The position numbers were made by a program, and so were the translations under genes. The notes beneath the pieces are model-generated. The model ran no database searches, was not told where the DNA came from, and saw only the letters and a list, made by a program, of their open reading frames with translations. A stretch of 64,000 nt of DNA from Hyposmocoma kahamanoa (taxonomy: Eukaryota > Arthropoda > Insecta > Lepidoptera > Cosmopterigidae). Shown here in pieces: positions 1 to 11,775 of this stretch. The stretch lies in assembly GCF_003589595.1 (NCBI RefSeq), contig NW_020653715.1, positions 3,010,252 to 3,074,251 of the forward strand, written 5' to 3'. The first letter of the stretch is position 1. The number at the start of each line of letters is the position of its first letter.

Positions 1-1
1 T

Positions 2-412
2 TTGATCCCGTATCGGGGCTTCATGACAGCAGACATGTACAAAGCAGTTGCTATTGATGATATCGTCAGACCATTCCGAGTAAACCATGGGCACCAATTT
101 GTACTGGTCGATGATAATGCGCCCGCACATCGAGCTCAACGAGTCAATGCTGCTCTTCAAGAATACGATATCACACGATTAGACTGGCCTGCCGGCTCGC
201 CCGACTTAAACCCAATAGAGCACGCGTGGGATGCTCTTAAACGAGCAGTATGGAACCGTGAGCCACGTCCCCAGACAGTTCCAGAGCTCAGGGAAGCCGC
301 TATTGAAGAATGGGATAGGTTACCCCAGGAAATGCTGGATAACTTGATCCTCAGCATGCCCAGGAGGATCTTCGCATGTATTCGAGCCAGGGGAGGAGTT
401 ATTTTATATTGA
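2..412 (+). CDS. Tc1/mariner-type transposase, C-terminal fragment cut by the window edge
   Basis: The frame is open from the left edge and ends at a TGA after about 136 codons, so the N-terminus lies outside the window. It is the C-terminal part of a DDE_3 (Tc1) transposase. The second catalytic Asp is in the VDDNAPAH motif and the Glu in SPDLNPIEHAWD; I count 34 residues between them, which makes it DD34E, the Tc1 spacing. The remaining part ends in the usual PRRI-x-ACIRARGG-like tail, so this portion is intact without frameshifts. In a living element the protein cuts at TA dinucleotides flanked by terminal inverted repeats. Whether the whole copy is functional cannot be judged. The AT-rich sequence after the stop is probably the element's 3' end, but its terminal repeat was not located. 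Confidence 0.93.
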   Translation: MIPYRGFMTADMYKAVAIDDIVRPFRVNHGHQFVLVDDNAPAHRAQRVNAALQEYDITRLDWPAGSPDLNPIEHAWDALKRAVWNREPRPQTVPELREAAIEEWDRLPQEMLDNLILSMPRRIFACIRARGGVILY

Positions 413-1405
413 ATTCACACCTTCAATATTAAATTGTTGTTTAAGTTTAATTAAACAGTCTTTTTCTTTCTATGAAATTTCTATCACTATTACATTATGA
501 TTAATGGCTCAATTTTTTAAAATAAATAATAAAAAATAGTTTTATATTTTAATTTCAAACAGGGTATTCCTATTTAAAGAAAGCATACAACATAGATTTT
601 TTCTTGATAAAGTTAAATTTAAAGAATTATAGGAGCTTATGCTATTGATCGCAAACTTTTTTTGATGTGTGTATTTCTAATTACTCTCATGGTATTAAAA
701 ATGTTCTCACCTTTTTCCAATAATTTATACGTATGTATCAATTTCTTTGATTTTTTTAAATTTCTTTTTATCTCATATGTCGCGCTCAATTTTTACGTTG
801 ATAAAACTATTGTGCAAAACTATCAAAATGTTTTAAAATCGGCAGTAACCTTGCGGTGCTCGCCATGTTAGATATTGAGTGTAAAATTTTAAAATGTTTT
901 TCACTCGAATTTCACAGCTAAATGTGGGTATAATAGCTTTATCGCTTCGGCATGCTACGAGGGCTATAGGTCATACGTAGTGGGAAAGCTGCCGTAACAT
1001 CGGATTTCGTGCTTCCAGCGTAGGGCCCCAGAATATGAAAACAATAAAGTTTTGCAAATGTGCAATCAAAGTGTACAAAAACAATGTCTTCCATATAACT
1101 GTTACATCTACCACAGTGTATATGTAAATAATGGCAGCGTTGAAGAATATCGGCCGACTCACCGCCAATACCTTAGTTATTAAGACCCCGAAATTTGTAT
1201 GGAATTTATAAAAAAGAAATGTTTATTCATCCGGCATTCATTGCCTACTCCTCCCATTAACAGGTGATAAAAGTTCGGGTCTATTCAGTAGCGCACTTTA
1301 ATAAACCAATTTTATATTACATTAAAACTTTGACGCCAACTAGTACATGAGAATACCACCATCTTGTCTATTTCTACCATAAGACACCATGGCTGTGCAT
1401 GGTAT
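413..1405. other. AT-rich intergenic stretch, nothing recognised
   Basis: This follows the Tc1 fragment. It contains only short chance ORFs such as 662-871 with low-complexity Phe/Leu-rich translations. No exon, RNA gene or repeat with a second copy in the window was recognised. Confidence 0.4.
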
Positions 1406-1560
1406 GGGGTCTACTCCCGTACCCCATCCGATATCCGTCCGAAACAATTTCTGTCAAGTGAGTAATATCCGACCAAATCAAGAGACAATGTGAAGTATGA
1501 ACCTTTACTCGCATCATGCATCTTTTAATTTAATCGAGTGTTACTTATTTGACAGTAATT

Positions 1561-2136
1561 CGTACCTCCAATTAACTCTACGCCATCTTTATTTTTTACT
1601 AATATTATATATTTATTTACTAATATTATGCTATGCCAATTTTGTGAACAAAAATAAACAAAATAATTGAATACCAATTCAATAAAAAAAATTAATACAA
1701 TCAATAGCGACATCTCTAGCCGGGGCTGGTAGCTGTAAAGGAATCTAACTGGGTGACAAAATACCATAGAATTCTCATAGATGGTTGAAAAACCAAATAC
1801 AAAGATACGACGTAACCACATAGAAAAATTCGTAAGATCCGCTTGTTCGTTCCGTGGCTTAGTTGGTTATAGCGCCTGGCACGGTATGCTAGAATACGTC
1901 GGTTCGAATCCGGCCGGATCGGAGGAATTTTTTCTGAGTGTCGATCTACATATGTATTAATAATTATAACAAACCAGTGGAGTAATTTCACATAAAAATA
2001 ATTGAATATCAATTCAATAAAAAATTTAAAAATAAACAAACAAAAAACAAAATTACGAAAAAAACAAAGAGACAAACAAAATAAAACCAGAACTAGTCCA
2101 AAAATTAAGTTGGCGTTGTGTTCGTTGGAGGTATCG
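1561..2136. mobile_element. Small TIR element, family D, copy 1, nested in element E
   Basis: The ends are cgtacctccaattaac and gttcgttggaggtatcg, inverted copies with a few mismatches. The flank aatt occurs on both sides (1557-1560 and 2137-2140), consistent with a 4-bp target duplication. The cleaner copy at 29862-30099 shares the inner sequence (acgccatcttta and aaaattaag-tggc) and lacks the SINE-like block carried here. Confidence 0.8.
1690..1996 (+). mobile_element. tRNA-derived SINE-like repeat, family C, copy 1
   Basis: A tRNA-like stretch at about 1838-1922 has an A-box-like tggcttagttgg and a B box ggttcgaatcc. The 3' portion ends in ataacaaaccagtggagtaa, which recurs at about 35770, 45680 and 51475. 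Directly repeated 26-base sequences (1662-1687 and 1997-2022, one mismatch) flank it. They could be a target duplication, but the right one recurs after the tail copy at 35770, so it may belong to the element. This is not a functional tRNA gene. Confidence 0.75.
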
Positions 2137-2180
2137 AATTGTTTCGGACCGATGTTGGACGGAGAACGGTAGTAAACCCC

Positions 2181-2892
2181 ATGGATTGAAAGGCAGAGAG
2201 CGAGCGCCACCTGATGCGAGACCTGTAAATCATTATATTCAGCGATAAGAAGCGGCGGTTCATTTAGTTCTTAAAGTGCATTACAGAATCGACTACAAAA
2301 CCCCTTAACTATCCTAATTTTGAGTTTTTCTACCACTTCAGAGATACATGAAGATGGGCAAACCGCATCAAAGGTAGATGAGTGTGTATTGGTTCACTCG
2401 AGTGTGTTTTCCTGTTTGTTATTGTGATTGATAGCGTATATGAAGTAATCTAAACGTCGCGTCATCGAGTAAGGTACACACCACACTTATCGACAACGTC
2501 TTTTTCAGCTCTTATTGCATTCTATACCGATAACTGTGGTCACTTAAACCTGACATATTGCTGGACATTGTCCAACGACGCAGCACGAAACAAAAACAAT
2601 GTGAAACTTATGTGAAGACACTCTTAAGTTTCTCACATGTGGCGCTGACGTTTAAACCCAAAGAAGCTCTGCTACAAGCACATAGTGAAATTTAGAAGAT
2701 CTGCTTTCTTTTTTCATATTATGATTCTGCCAATACGACCTTTAGCCCTGCTGATCATCTATCTAAAACTAAATTTATAAAACTTTTTGTTTCTTTAATG
2801 CCCACTATAAAAAAAAACTTTTTAGTTCATTTTTTATTGTATATTTAGTCTAGACACTACATGGTAGTAGTAATCCAGACAAAATTAGGTTA
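2181..2892. other. Intergenic stretch, nothing recognised
   Basis: No coding exon, inverted repeat or repeat-family member was recognised between element E and the family A fragment. Confidence 0.35.
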
Positions 2893-3046
2893 GGTTTAGG
2901 TTTTCACGATTGATACACATAGGAAATTAAACTACTAGTTTTCCGGATTTAAATCGCGTATATTTATTTTTTCAAACAAACCGACATTTCGGGCCCTTTA
3001 CAGGTCCCATGTCAGTCAACCGTGTCCATGGGACCTGTAAAAGGTT
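2893..3046 (-). repeat. Family A foldback repeat, fragment
   Basis: It starts with ttaggttttcacgattgata and runs into aaatcgcgtatatttatttt and gggccctttacaggtcccat. These are the hallmark segments of family A, found about ten times in this window. It is truncated after ccatgggacctgtaaaag. Confidence 0.8.
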
Positions 3047-3913
3047 TATTTAATAATACGTCGACAAGGAAGAGTCGATTTGGAAGTTAAGAAGTCTAGT
3101 TCTATAAGAAAGATCTTCATATACGCTATTGGTTTTTTTTAGCATTTGGCAACTCTTGTTTTTCGCAGCTTTAGCCCATCACGAGGAAAACTGTCGATAA
3201 AATGAACATCCTTATATACATACATACTGCCTACTGTCACCTCCGCAAAAGCATGCGTGTTGCCATGCCTTTCTGTTCTGAGTATTGTGATTTTGTCTTG
3301 ACTATGAATGAATTTTGAGATAAGTTCATTTATTTGGATTCTAAATGCAGTTGAAGTTCTCGATTTTACTTTCGAATGACGAATTATTATTTAATATGAG
3401 AATTGCCCAAATGTAACGTGGTTCCTCACTTATCGCGGCACGCGTCAGTGCAGATGCTTGATGACAAGTGGGACTTTACACTTATTTATTATCTCGTAAT
3501 TCATTCATTTCGCGTTACTGATTTGTTAATGAAATTCTGAAATTACTTATAGAAGACAAGTTAAAAAAAAACATTGAAATGCATTAGCTAGTACAGTTGG
3601 AAATTCAAAACGGCCAATCACATGAGTTCTATTACTGTGGTATGGCAATCACGTACTATATTTATTGTGTACAGGTTGTTGGGTAGTTTACAACAAATCT
3701 TTTGAACGGGTTTCTTTTGGAAACGCAAATAGGCTTTCATCATCATTGTCAACCCTCCTCTAAGGATGGATTATTTAAAGTTATGATAAAATGATCATAA
3801 CCTTCAATAATGCACACATTCTTTACCTAAATAGGCATTAATAGAAAAGAATTTCAAATTCGAAGAAAGGTTTTACACGCCTATGGTGCAATTTTGTATG
3901 GAAAAGTGAAATA

Positions 3914-4140
3914 ACGAGTTCTTAGGTTTTTGCGATTGTTACACATAGGAAATGAAACTATTTTTCCGTAATTAAATCGCGTATATTTGTTTTTTCAAAC
4001 AAACCGACGTTTTGGGCCCTTTACAGGTCCCATGGTCACGGTTGACTAAGGTGTTACAGTCTTCAACCAACCAAAAGTTATGTCTAATATTGATGCAAAC
4101 CACCCTTTTTTTTCACTATAGTTTCAATAGTTATTAATTG
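3914..4140 (-). repeat. Family A foldback repeat
   Basis: It begins cgagttcttagg and contains the ccggatttaaat-type arm (here ccgtaattaaatcgcg), the gggccctttacaggtccc core and the tcttcaacca...gcaaaccaccc inner segment. It lies in inverse orientation to the copy at 4305-4617. Confidence 0.8.
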
Positions 4141-4304
4141 AATACCTTATTTTAATTTTGCAAAGAAAACATTCCAATTTACGCTACATTAAGTTTTACA
4201 AATTACTTTATTGAATGAATTTTTATTAAGTTCAATTTATTATTAATTAATAATAGAAATTAGAATAAACTAAAACATATTAATTAGTACTGCAGTCTTA
4301 TGTC

Positions 4305-4617
4305 TGTTTGGGATTTTTCATTAGAGGAAATACTGGATCCCAAACTGGTGGTACGGAGAAACCATCTTCCCTGTTGAAATTAGGATGTTTTTTAATTTCA
4401 ATTGCCTCTCGCGCAATAAGGTATTTGATTAGTAACTATTGTAACTATAGTGAAAAAAAAAATAGGGTGGTTTGCATCAATATTAGACATAACTGGTTGA
4501 AGACTGTACCACCTCAGTCAACCGTGACCATGGGACCTGTAAAGGGCCCGACACGTCAGTTTGTTTGAAAAAACAAATTACGCGATTTAAATCCGGAAAA
4601 ATAGTTTCATTTCCTAA
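4305..4617 (+). repeat. Family A foldback repeat, longer copy
   Basis: It contains the left segment (tactggatcccaaactggtg, ccctgttgaaattaggatg), the inner segment (ggtggtttgcatcaatatta) and the right arm (gatttaaatccggaaaaata). ORFs here (4308-4568 and 4483-4710) are repeat sequence, not genes. Confidence 0.85.
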
Positions 4618-7600
4618 AGTGAAATAAATTAAGATTCTTATTTTACCTTTATCAATATCTAGGCTGTTTGCGAGATCGAACAACCCTATCAATGGTTTGC
4701 TGTCAACCACCTAACATAGTACGTTCTTTACTAGAGAAGAATATAATATGCGCCCCTAAAATATTAGCAAACGCGGGAGACATGCAAATTCAAACAAATC
4801 AGTACGCCTACAACCTCTATAACCACAATTCTGACGTCACCATTTTGTCCCCCAGTTAACCGCCCGGGCAGCGCCGACTTGCATGGATTCCCACTCCACG
4901 TAGCTTCTGTAATTTTACACCGCTCCGTTGTTTTCAAGGCTCAGAATAAATTCGTTGCACATAAATACACATGCCTTTTACCAGATATTGTTGAGCTGGA
5001 TAAATATTAATTTAATTTTACATTTATGTAACTATTGAATTCAGTAATTTCTCAAGATGAAAGAATCTTGAATCTTGGAAATTAAACTACTGTATAATCT
5101 AAAAATTACAGCTGATATACACACAACAAAAATGTCTAGGGATCAAGGTATTTTTTTTATAAATATTTGATTACCCTATTAAAATATAACGAACGTATGT
5201 ATATAAATCTATTTATTCTACAATTATGAAAATTATCGGAAAAACCATTGGTGTAAAAAAAACCCGATTTTCAGTCATTGGAAAAAGCGTGCTTGAACCC
5301 TGGACACTTTTGATGTGTGTACTTTTTATGATTATACATATGTTCACGGCAACAGTATCTTTCTAATATTTAAACATTAAAACCAATCATAAAGACAACG
5401 GACGGTGTACTTTTTTACCAGAAACTTTGTTTTGGTATAAGTTTTTATTATGAAATTTGTAAATCACGCAAAAAGAGATACCTGCTCTCTCAGTAACAAT
5501 AATTTATATTAACTATGGAAACCCGTTTTAATATACAAACTGTCGTTATGTCATCTTCTGAATTTCGCTTGTACACTGAAACTATTGGCTGGTGTTACCT
5601 TAAACAGATTTAACTGGAAATGGAACAAATTTCAGATAAAAAAAAAAGATGGCCGCCATATAATTTTTAGTCTTGTGTTTTGAACTCTACGGGAGGTGAG
5701 GTGAGTTGTGTTGGTATTTTAAGTGTAGAGTTTGCAGACCGATCTAATCGAATTTTCGCGGCAAAATTACGTACAGTCGGTGCTCCACGATACCTGACCC
5801 CCTAATCGACTTTTTAATTACATTTACGTAATGTAATTAAATATCAAATTGGCCTAAAAAGTTTCCTAAAACTCATTCACTGATGAGGCAATAAGAAAGT
5901 CATACCAAAATGGATTTTACGCCTCACAGGTGAAAGGTTAAGTTTGTTAAACACCTTCGTTCACACAAATCTACTTCGCACCAAAAGACAGTTAGGTCAG
6001 CAACTTAGAGCGTCGCCTGTACGCGTAATTTTGTTTTTTATTGACAGGACAAAGAAAATACATCGTACAGATACAGCTCTTGCGATGTATTGTAACTGAT
6101 CACTATGTCATAATTACGTATGCGTATTTCGGTGGCGTAACTTCCTTTAGATTTGACTCTCGTCTGGAAAGTGATTTTTGACAGTTTGGTGTATTAGAGC
6201 GTTGGTCCCTCCGAATGCTACACTCGTTGTTATAATTCCCGAACGAACTTTACATGGCATGTCAGGTGAATAAACGTTCACCTGCTGTTCAGACCCGCTA
6301 CTGGGTAGGAATGTACCACACCTGTATTTACAGTGATTTGTAAACACTAAATTGATTGTCTCAATTCATTTACGTCCACTGCCAAGTAATCCCAGTAGCT
6401 CTAGAACAGTGGGTCCTTTGACTTATTTTTAGGAATTATAATCACGAGTGTTATTTGTAATTTAAGTTTTAAATTCCAATTGTTAAGGTTCATATTTGTT
6501 CGCAAATAACAATTGCTGGACGATTGTTCGGCTTTGACTTGGGCAAACATGAACTTGCAGTCTTTACACATGTAAAATGAATCTTAACTCCATACCATTA
6601 CGTACTGTTTTTATTGTGACGTAACAAAGATTTAACGTCAATGAAGAAGCTAACTAATACTTAATTAGGGTCATCATGCATTTGGCGGCACACACGCGTT
6701 TGTTACTATGCGTGCTGACAAATGTAGCATAATTCTAAACAAGTTCCTAATACAATGGACAGAGTCTAAAATTACTTAGTGTAAACGTTATAGCAAAGAT
6801 TATCATGTGTAGAGACTAAATTCTCAATGTACCTCCAATAAGGAGAAGAAATTTTTAATAAATGAATAGCGCAGGTGAAATAATAGAACAGATGAGAATT
6901 GTAGGTGGATATTTGGTATCTAGCTGTTTAAGTTGCTAATCAGACGGCAGAATAATAGATTTTCTCTGAACCTTTTACTTCAATTATCCAAGGATAACAG
7001 AGAAACAAAATATAATAATCAAGCGTCTACAGGTATCATTTACTTTTTGGTATTATTAACAAAGAAATAGAAACGTTCAAGACGATATTCGTGCATATTA
7101 GCGAAGGGCTGATACATGAGGGACAGTAAAAGTAGACCTTTAGTTTCTCCACATACAATTCTAGACAAAAAAAATCCAGTGATTTGGCTTTGGGAAATCC
7201 CTGTAGGGTGATTCACAGCGGATGGATGTCAGTACGCTACGAATGTTTGTATGACTGCTTTTGGATGGATGTGCATTAAATATCCAACGTTAATATAAGG
7301 TAATACAGTTTCAATCTTGACGAGAATTCGAGATTAGTTCGAACGTATAATGGCCTGTGAAAGAGATGGAAATATTTAATTTGAAAGAAAAAATATTATA
7401 ATCAACGTCTTTATTTTTATCTTACATTTTTCTGCAGAGGACATAATTACAAATCGTTCGTTGCAAATATCATTTAAAAAAATGTACAAATCCCTCGTTG
7501 ATATACTTCAATGGCATTAAGAGGAAAGTACTATTTATTAACTAACAATACATAAATCCCCGGTCTTTTGTATTTGTTTTTGTAATATTTTTATGGAAAA

Positions 7601-8544
7601 AACATTTTTTTTTTATTAACACCAATTCAGATGTGTGAGATTCTTCGCAATCCACTATAACTCGAATGAATGGCGTTAAGGTTTTGTAATTAACTGTCAA
7701 TATAAGCTTTGTAACCTCATTATGTAACTAAATTATACGTATTTGTAGTCTATTTAGTATTACCTTGTATGCGCTTATATAAAGGTGTTTGTAGTTTAAA
7801 TCAAGTAAAACGCCATCTATTGACAAAGTTTGAAATTTGAACGCTGAATGTCAAATAGTCATTTGCATTTCGAAGACTGAATCATGAAAGGTTGACACAC
7901 ACTTGTTGATATCGTAAACTTTCGGCATCCAAGTAATTTTTTTTTTCCGGATCAATAACAAATTAAATATTCCGGGATTGTTTCGAAAGTTTGAATTGTA
8001 ATAATAATGATAAAATGTAGACTTAGGCCATTCGCAATAATATATGTGTAGTTCGTATAAGTAAATTTTGCATTGCAATATTTGGTGTCATTAATTTTTA
8101 ATCGTAACGGATAAATACGTAACTTACCGGATTGTTATTTTCCGTATGTTATTACGAAAAGTGACGGTAAAGTAACATTCCGGTAGCAATACAATAGCTT
8201 CATTGTGAAACCCCATACATTTTAATCTGCTAAATATTGCAATGTTAAACCCACTCGTCAAAATTGAAACCGTAAACATTAAAATTTAATTTAATGACAT
8301 ATTGAGATAAAAATAATGATAATATTACTTCGTAATGGATACAGTTATGGATAAGTAGTAAGCATAAATATGTAAAACAATGTAGTTGAGGACAGAACAA
8401 AAATGTCTGCCGTCACTGGGCGACATAGAAATACATTGTAGAACGCATAGGCTGGCACTTGCATTTTGTCAGTACATTGGCGGTTTTTGGTCGCTGCACG
8501 TACCCTCTAAATAGTGACATAACAGAAATGGATGAGTTGAATGA
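4618..8544. other. Long AT-rich intergenic region, nothing recognised
   Basis: In 3.9 kb I found no exon with splice sites and a conserved protein, no tRNA and no member of the repeat families defined elsewhere. The longest ORFs (for example 6147-6347 and 7851-8078) have low-complexity translations without family motifs. Confidence 0.4.
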
Positions 8545-8597
8545 AAAATACCATCGCCGTACGAGGGTCTTGTACCCTCGTATGGCGATGGTATTTT
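8545..8597. repeat. 24-bp-arm inverted repeat (hairpin)
   Basis: The arm at 8545-8568 pairs with 8574-8597 across a 5-base loop. Only one position is not Watson-Crick (a G-U type pair if transcribed from one strand). No second copy was noticed in the window. Confidence 0.85.
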
Positions 8598-9743
8598 GAT
8601 AAACTTATACCGACAAATTACTATATATTTTTTAAGTATTTCACATACAAAAGATACATTTTATTTATGTACGTCGATAACATAAGTAATTACAAACGTA
8701 TTAATTGCAGCGTATGAAATCGTCAATGCTACATACGTAAAGACTTAATGTAATGCCTACAATTTTAGATGAAAGGTGTAAAGTTGCTCCTCTTCCATAC
8801 TATAAAGTACGCTTTAGCGTGCTATCTAAGAAAACGGTCGACATACGTTGCGTATTGCGTGCCTGGCACGCTACGGTTACATGTCTGACGACCCTTAAGT
8901 ATGGAATTAAGTGTAGCAAGCAAAGTACGCTAAGCCCCGATTGTTATTTTTTTGCTAAAAGTTTTAGACTGACCCGCTTGGCCCGCGGCCGTATCTTAAC
9001 CAACGTTTACTGATGTATGAACAAGAATTGTATATTAATTTCTTAAATAAAATACTTTCCGATTTTTTTTTATCTTTTATTTCTAGTAGCTGTGTAAGCC
9101 TAAACACACATTGTACTACACTTTTAAGCAAAATTGACACTGTACAGCACACATTTAAGCAAAATCATTTTTTGTTTCTTCTAAATTAGGTGCTATTACA
9201 ATATCGCTAGTAAAAATATAGATTTATTTTTAAATTAAAACTAGACGGCTATAATCACACCTAACGCCAAACGACGATGGTGCGTGTGTCAAAAAATTTG
9301 TATTCATTAGCCATAAATAATTTATACGATGTATATTTATTTGTAAGTCAATGGATGTATACCATTCCTTTGCCAAACACTTGGGGAGGAAGCAAAAACC
9401 TTGGTGCGGAGTGTATTTCAACGACAAGAATTGATAGGTATTAAACCTTGACTAATTTTCATGTTTCTTCTCGTTAACATTAACCAACAGCGTGTAGTAT
9501 GAAAATGATGTTTTGATAATCTGCAACGAAATTAAGTGTTGATAAGTGTAGTTCAACCCTCAAAATTTTAGATGACTGATGTATCTTCTGAGTAAAGGGC
9601 GACTAAGCAACAAGCTCGTATCCAGTTAGTACGCTACACAATTAACCATAAAGTTCAATATGCTAGGTACAGTATCGTTACAAAAATCCGCTACCGTCCC
9701 GTTCAGCCGCAATATAAATTGAGCCTAATTCTAAAATTTTACG
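8598..9743. other. Intergenic stretch, nothing firm recognised
   Basis: An 86-codon plus-strand ORF (8753-9013) has no family motif that I recognise. Two similar runs ending in tttaagcaaaat occur near 9120-9165. No conserved exon was seen. Confidence 0.35.
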
Positions 9744-9751
9744 ACTAGAAC

Positions 9752-9978
9752 CATTGACTTACAAATAAATGGACGACGGGTCTAATACAAAAACCACGAA
9801 AAAAATGTCACAAGTCAACCTATTCGAAATTTAAATTGTAATGTCATCGCAGTATCGCGCTGTCAGTAGAACAAATGAAGACTAAAGCGGAGGTAGCGCT
9901 CTGTATACGATTTTAGCGCCTTACAAGTGCGGACACTTTTTAGCGCGGACCCGACGTCCATATAATTGTAAGTCAATG
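9752..9978. mobile_element. Small TIR element with 8-bp target duplication, family J, copy 1
   Basis: The left end cattgacttacaa and right end ttgtaagtcaatg are perfect inverted copies, and the similarity continues inward through ggacg-cgggtc. The flanks are an exact 8-bp direct repeat, actagaac, at 9744-9751 and 9979-9986. It has no coding capacity. An 8-bp duplication fits hAT-like (or P-like) elements. A second copy is at 44446-44731. Confidence 0.88.
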
Positions 9979-10060
9979 ACTAGAACCGTCTAATTCACGA
10001 CTTCTGGGTGCAACCAGACCTTAGGAGCTGCGATTCTCGAGTTCGACGAACGGTGCCGCT

Positions 10061-10476
10061 AGAATAACCTTTTCCAGCGTGGACAGTAAACACCCTTATA
10101 ACTTGAACGGCGGACCGACTAAATCTATTTTCCTTGTGTTCACTCTTAAAGAAAGAAAGAAAACTGTTCATTGCACAGGCACAAACACGCGTATAAATTT
10201 GATATAATGAAATGTGTAATTTTGTGAAATGTCGCGTCCACGCGGATATTACAGGAGTTAGAAGCAGAGTGCGGGAAGTTTTACCTGACTAATAAGGTTT
10301 CACAAAAACTCTAGGCTAGTCACGCTGAATAAGGAAGTCTACCATCTTAAGTAGAAAAATTAGTCGAGTAAAACGTCATTTAATCAGTTCTAATCGTAAA
10401 AAACTAGATTTAGTCGGCTCACCATTTCAAAGTTATAAGGGTGTTTTACTGTCCACGGTGGAATAAACTTATTCCA
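10061..10476. repeat. Long-armed inverted repeat, family K
   Basis: The arm at 10061-10127 (gtggacagtaaacaccctta, cgactaaatcta) is the imperfect reverse complement of 10405-10476. A further partial arm (gttataagaatattttacta) lies at about 10573-10605. It is probably a non-autonomous foldback element. Its exact ends and target duplication are not clear. Confidence 0.7.
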
Positions 10477-10589
10477 ACGGCATTATATTATAGAACCATA
10501 GCACCTAGCTTAGATTGCATTAAAAAACTGTTTTAGTCGTAAAAAACAAGTTATTACGCCCGCCGTTTAAAGGTTATAAGAATATTTTA

Positions 10590-10940
10590 CTATTCACACT
10601 GAAACAATGTTATTCCAGGCGGCACGTTTGTAAACCTCGAGAACGGAACACAGCTTATTTTTAACCGAAATAAAAAAAGGAAGAGGTTCTCAGACGTGGT
10701 CCCATTTAAATTTGAAGAAAATATTCCACCTATAGCAGTTGAAGTGCCACTCAAAGTTTTAAACCGCAAAGATCTTAGGGATACTGCCACTGCGCCATCC
10801 ACCCTGAGAGATAAGTTGACAAGTCCCATGTGCCTGTAATTTCACCAGCAACATTAAACCGAAACACAGTTGCTCACATTACTGCTTCGCGGCACAAATA
10901 GTTAAGGTGGCAGTACTTCCCTGGAAGAAGGAAGGAACGT
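10590..10940 (-). repeat. Dispersed repeat family H (joined to a family F piece)
   Basis: It contains tgaaattacaggcacatggg and the ctgagacataa-like and tgccactgc segments in reverse. They are shared with 19003-19165, 19345-19505, 30318-30510, 45405-45570 and 56158-56310. The middle (cccatttaaatttgaagaaa) is the family F motif. The 79-aa ORF here is repeat sequence. Confidence 0.7.
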
Positions 10941-11389
10941 GGTATATCGATAAGATTACCCTGAAGTGTACATATCGACATTTGAATGACGTGAATTAAT
11001 ACCGGACTTAGGTGATCTTTTCTTTTAACAATACGGAGGGACTAGAACGAGCCAATATGTATGTTTAGTCTCTGAGGTGAAAACTTTTCACTTCAATTGC
11101 GAGAAAAAAAGATATTTCAATCGTTTTCACTCTACAAGAAAATTAATCCTCCAAGCTTAGCCTCCAAGTTACGAACCAAAATTCGGACGTTTTCGCGGTA
11201 TTTTTTTTTTATTCAACCAGACAGATACAACTAACGCGGGAAAATACTATGGCGCCACCGATGCGGAAAAAGCACGGAACTAAAACCGAGCATACTACTG
11301 ACTGTTTGAGTTCGTTCACTCGATGTAATTTAAAAATTAGTTACTTTTTTACTCCGTAGGGATTAATAATGCCGGGTGCACGATTTTGC
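10941..11389. other. Intergenic stretch, nothing recognised
   Basis: AT-rich sequence with no exon or repeat copy recognised. Confidence 0.3.
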
Positions 11390-11775
11390 AGTTGGCCGCT
11401 GATGGCCTTGACTGCGCCACCGGAGAAAAGGGCGAGCTGAAGGCTCATAACCCCTAAAATAAACTTAAAGCTAAGTAGCGGGCCTGAGGGCGCCCAAGTG
11501 GGCACGGACCTCGGCTCAGGGCGCTACTGGAGACTTCCGCCAGAAGGGCGTGCTGTAGGAGAGAATCTACCAGTGTACGTGCTGAAATGAGGGGTTCTGC
11601 GACCTCGCCGGCGAGGACGGTTGGTGCGTGAGGGACGGGACTGACTAGCGATCTGTAATGCATAACGCCTTGTCTTTGTTTCGGTTTTATTGGACGCGTG
11701 GACTCTGTTGCTCTGTGATTGGCCAGTGGTGCTGTCCTCCGCAAACGTTCCCTGTTGCTTGCGTGGAAATATCAA
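11390..11775 (-). repeat. GC-rich block, probable dispersed repeat
   Basis: It is markedly richer in G+C than its surroundings and holds overlapping minus-strand ORFs (11454-11744 and 11524-11775) with an Arg/Ser/Pro-rich translation that matches no family I can name. It abuts the 3' tail of the LINE at 11776. It may be a retroelement 5' region or gag remnant; function unknown. Confidence 0.35.

Larger units (their letters stand above)
1406..2180. mobile_element. Small TIR element, family E, copy 1 (interrupted)
   Basis: The left end reads ggggtctactcccgt and the right end agtaaacccc. Internal sequence (ccgtccgaaacaatt, ttacttatttgacagtaatt) matches the copies at 13720-13895 and 60644-60841. 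This copy is diverged. It is split at the conserved gacagtaatt|gtttcgga junction by element D (1561-2136). No coding capacity is seen, so it is a non-autonomous DNA element. Confidence 0.8.

Noticed and set aside
157..357. A minus-strand ORF over the transposase
   Set aside because: It is the antisense shadow of the Tc1 frame.
8753..9013. An 86-aa plus-strand gene
   Set aside because: No family match that I recognise, no supporting signals, and biased translation in an intergenic region.
11454..11775. Two minus-strand protein-coding ORFs
   Set aside because: They are overlapping frames in a GC-rich block next to a LINE tail, with no family motif or splice support.
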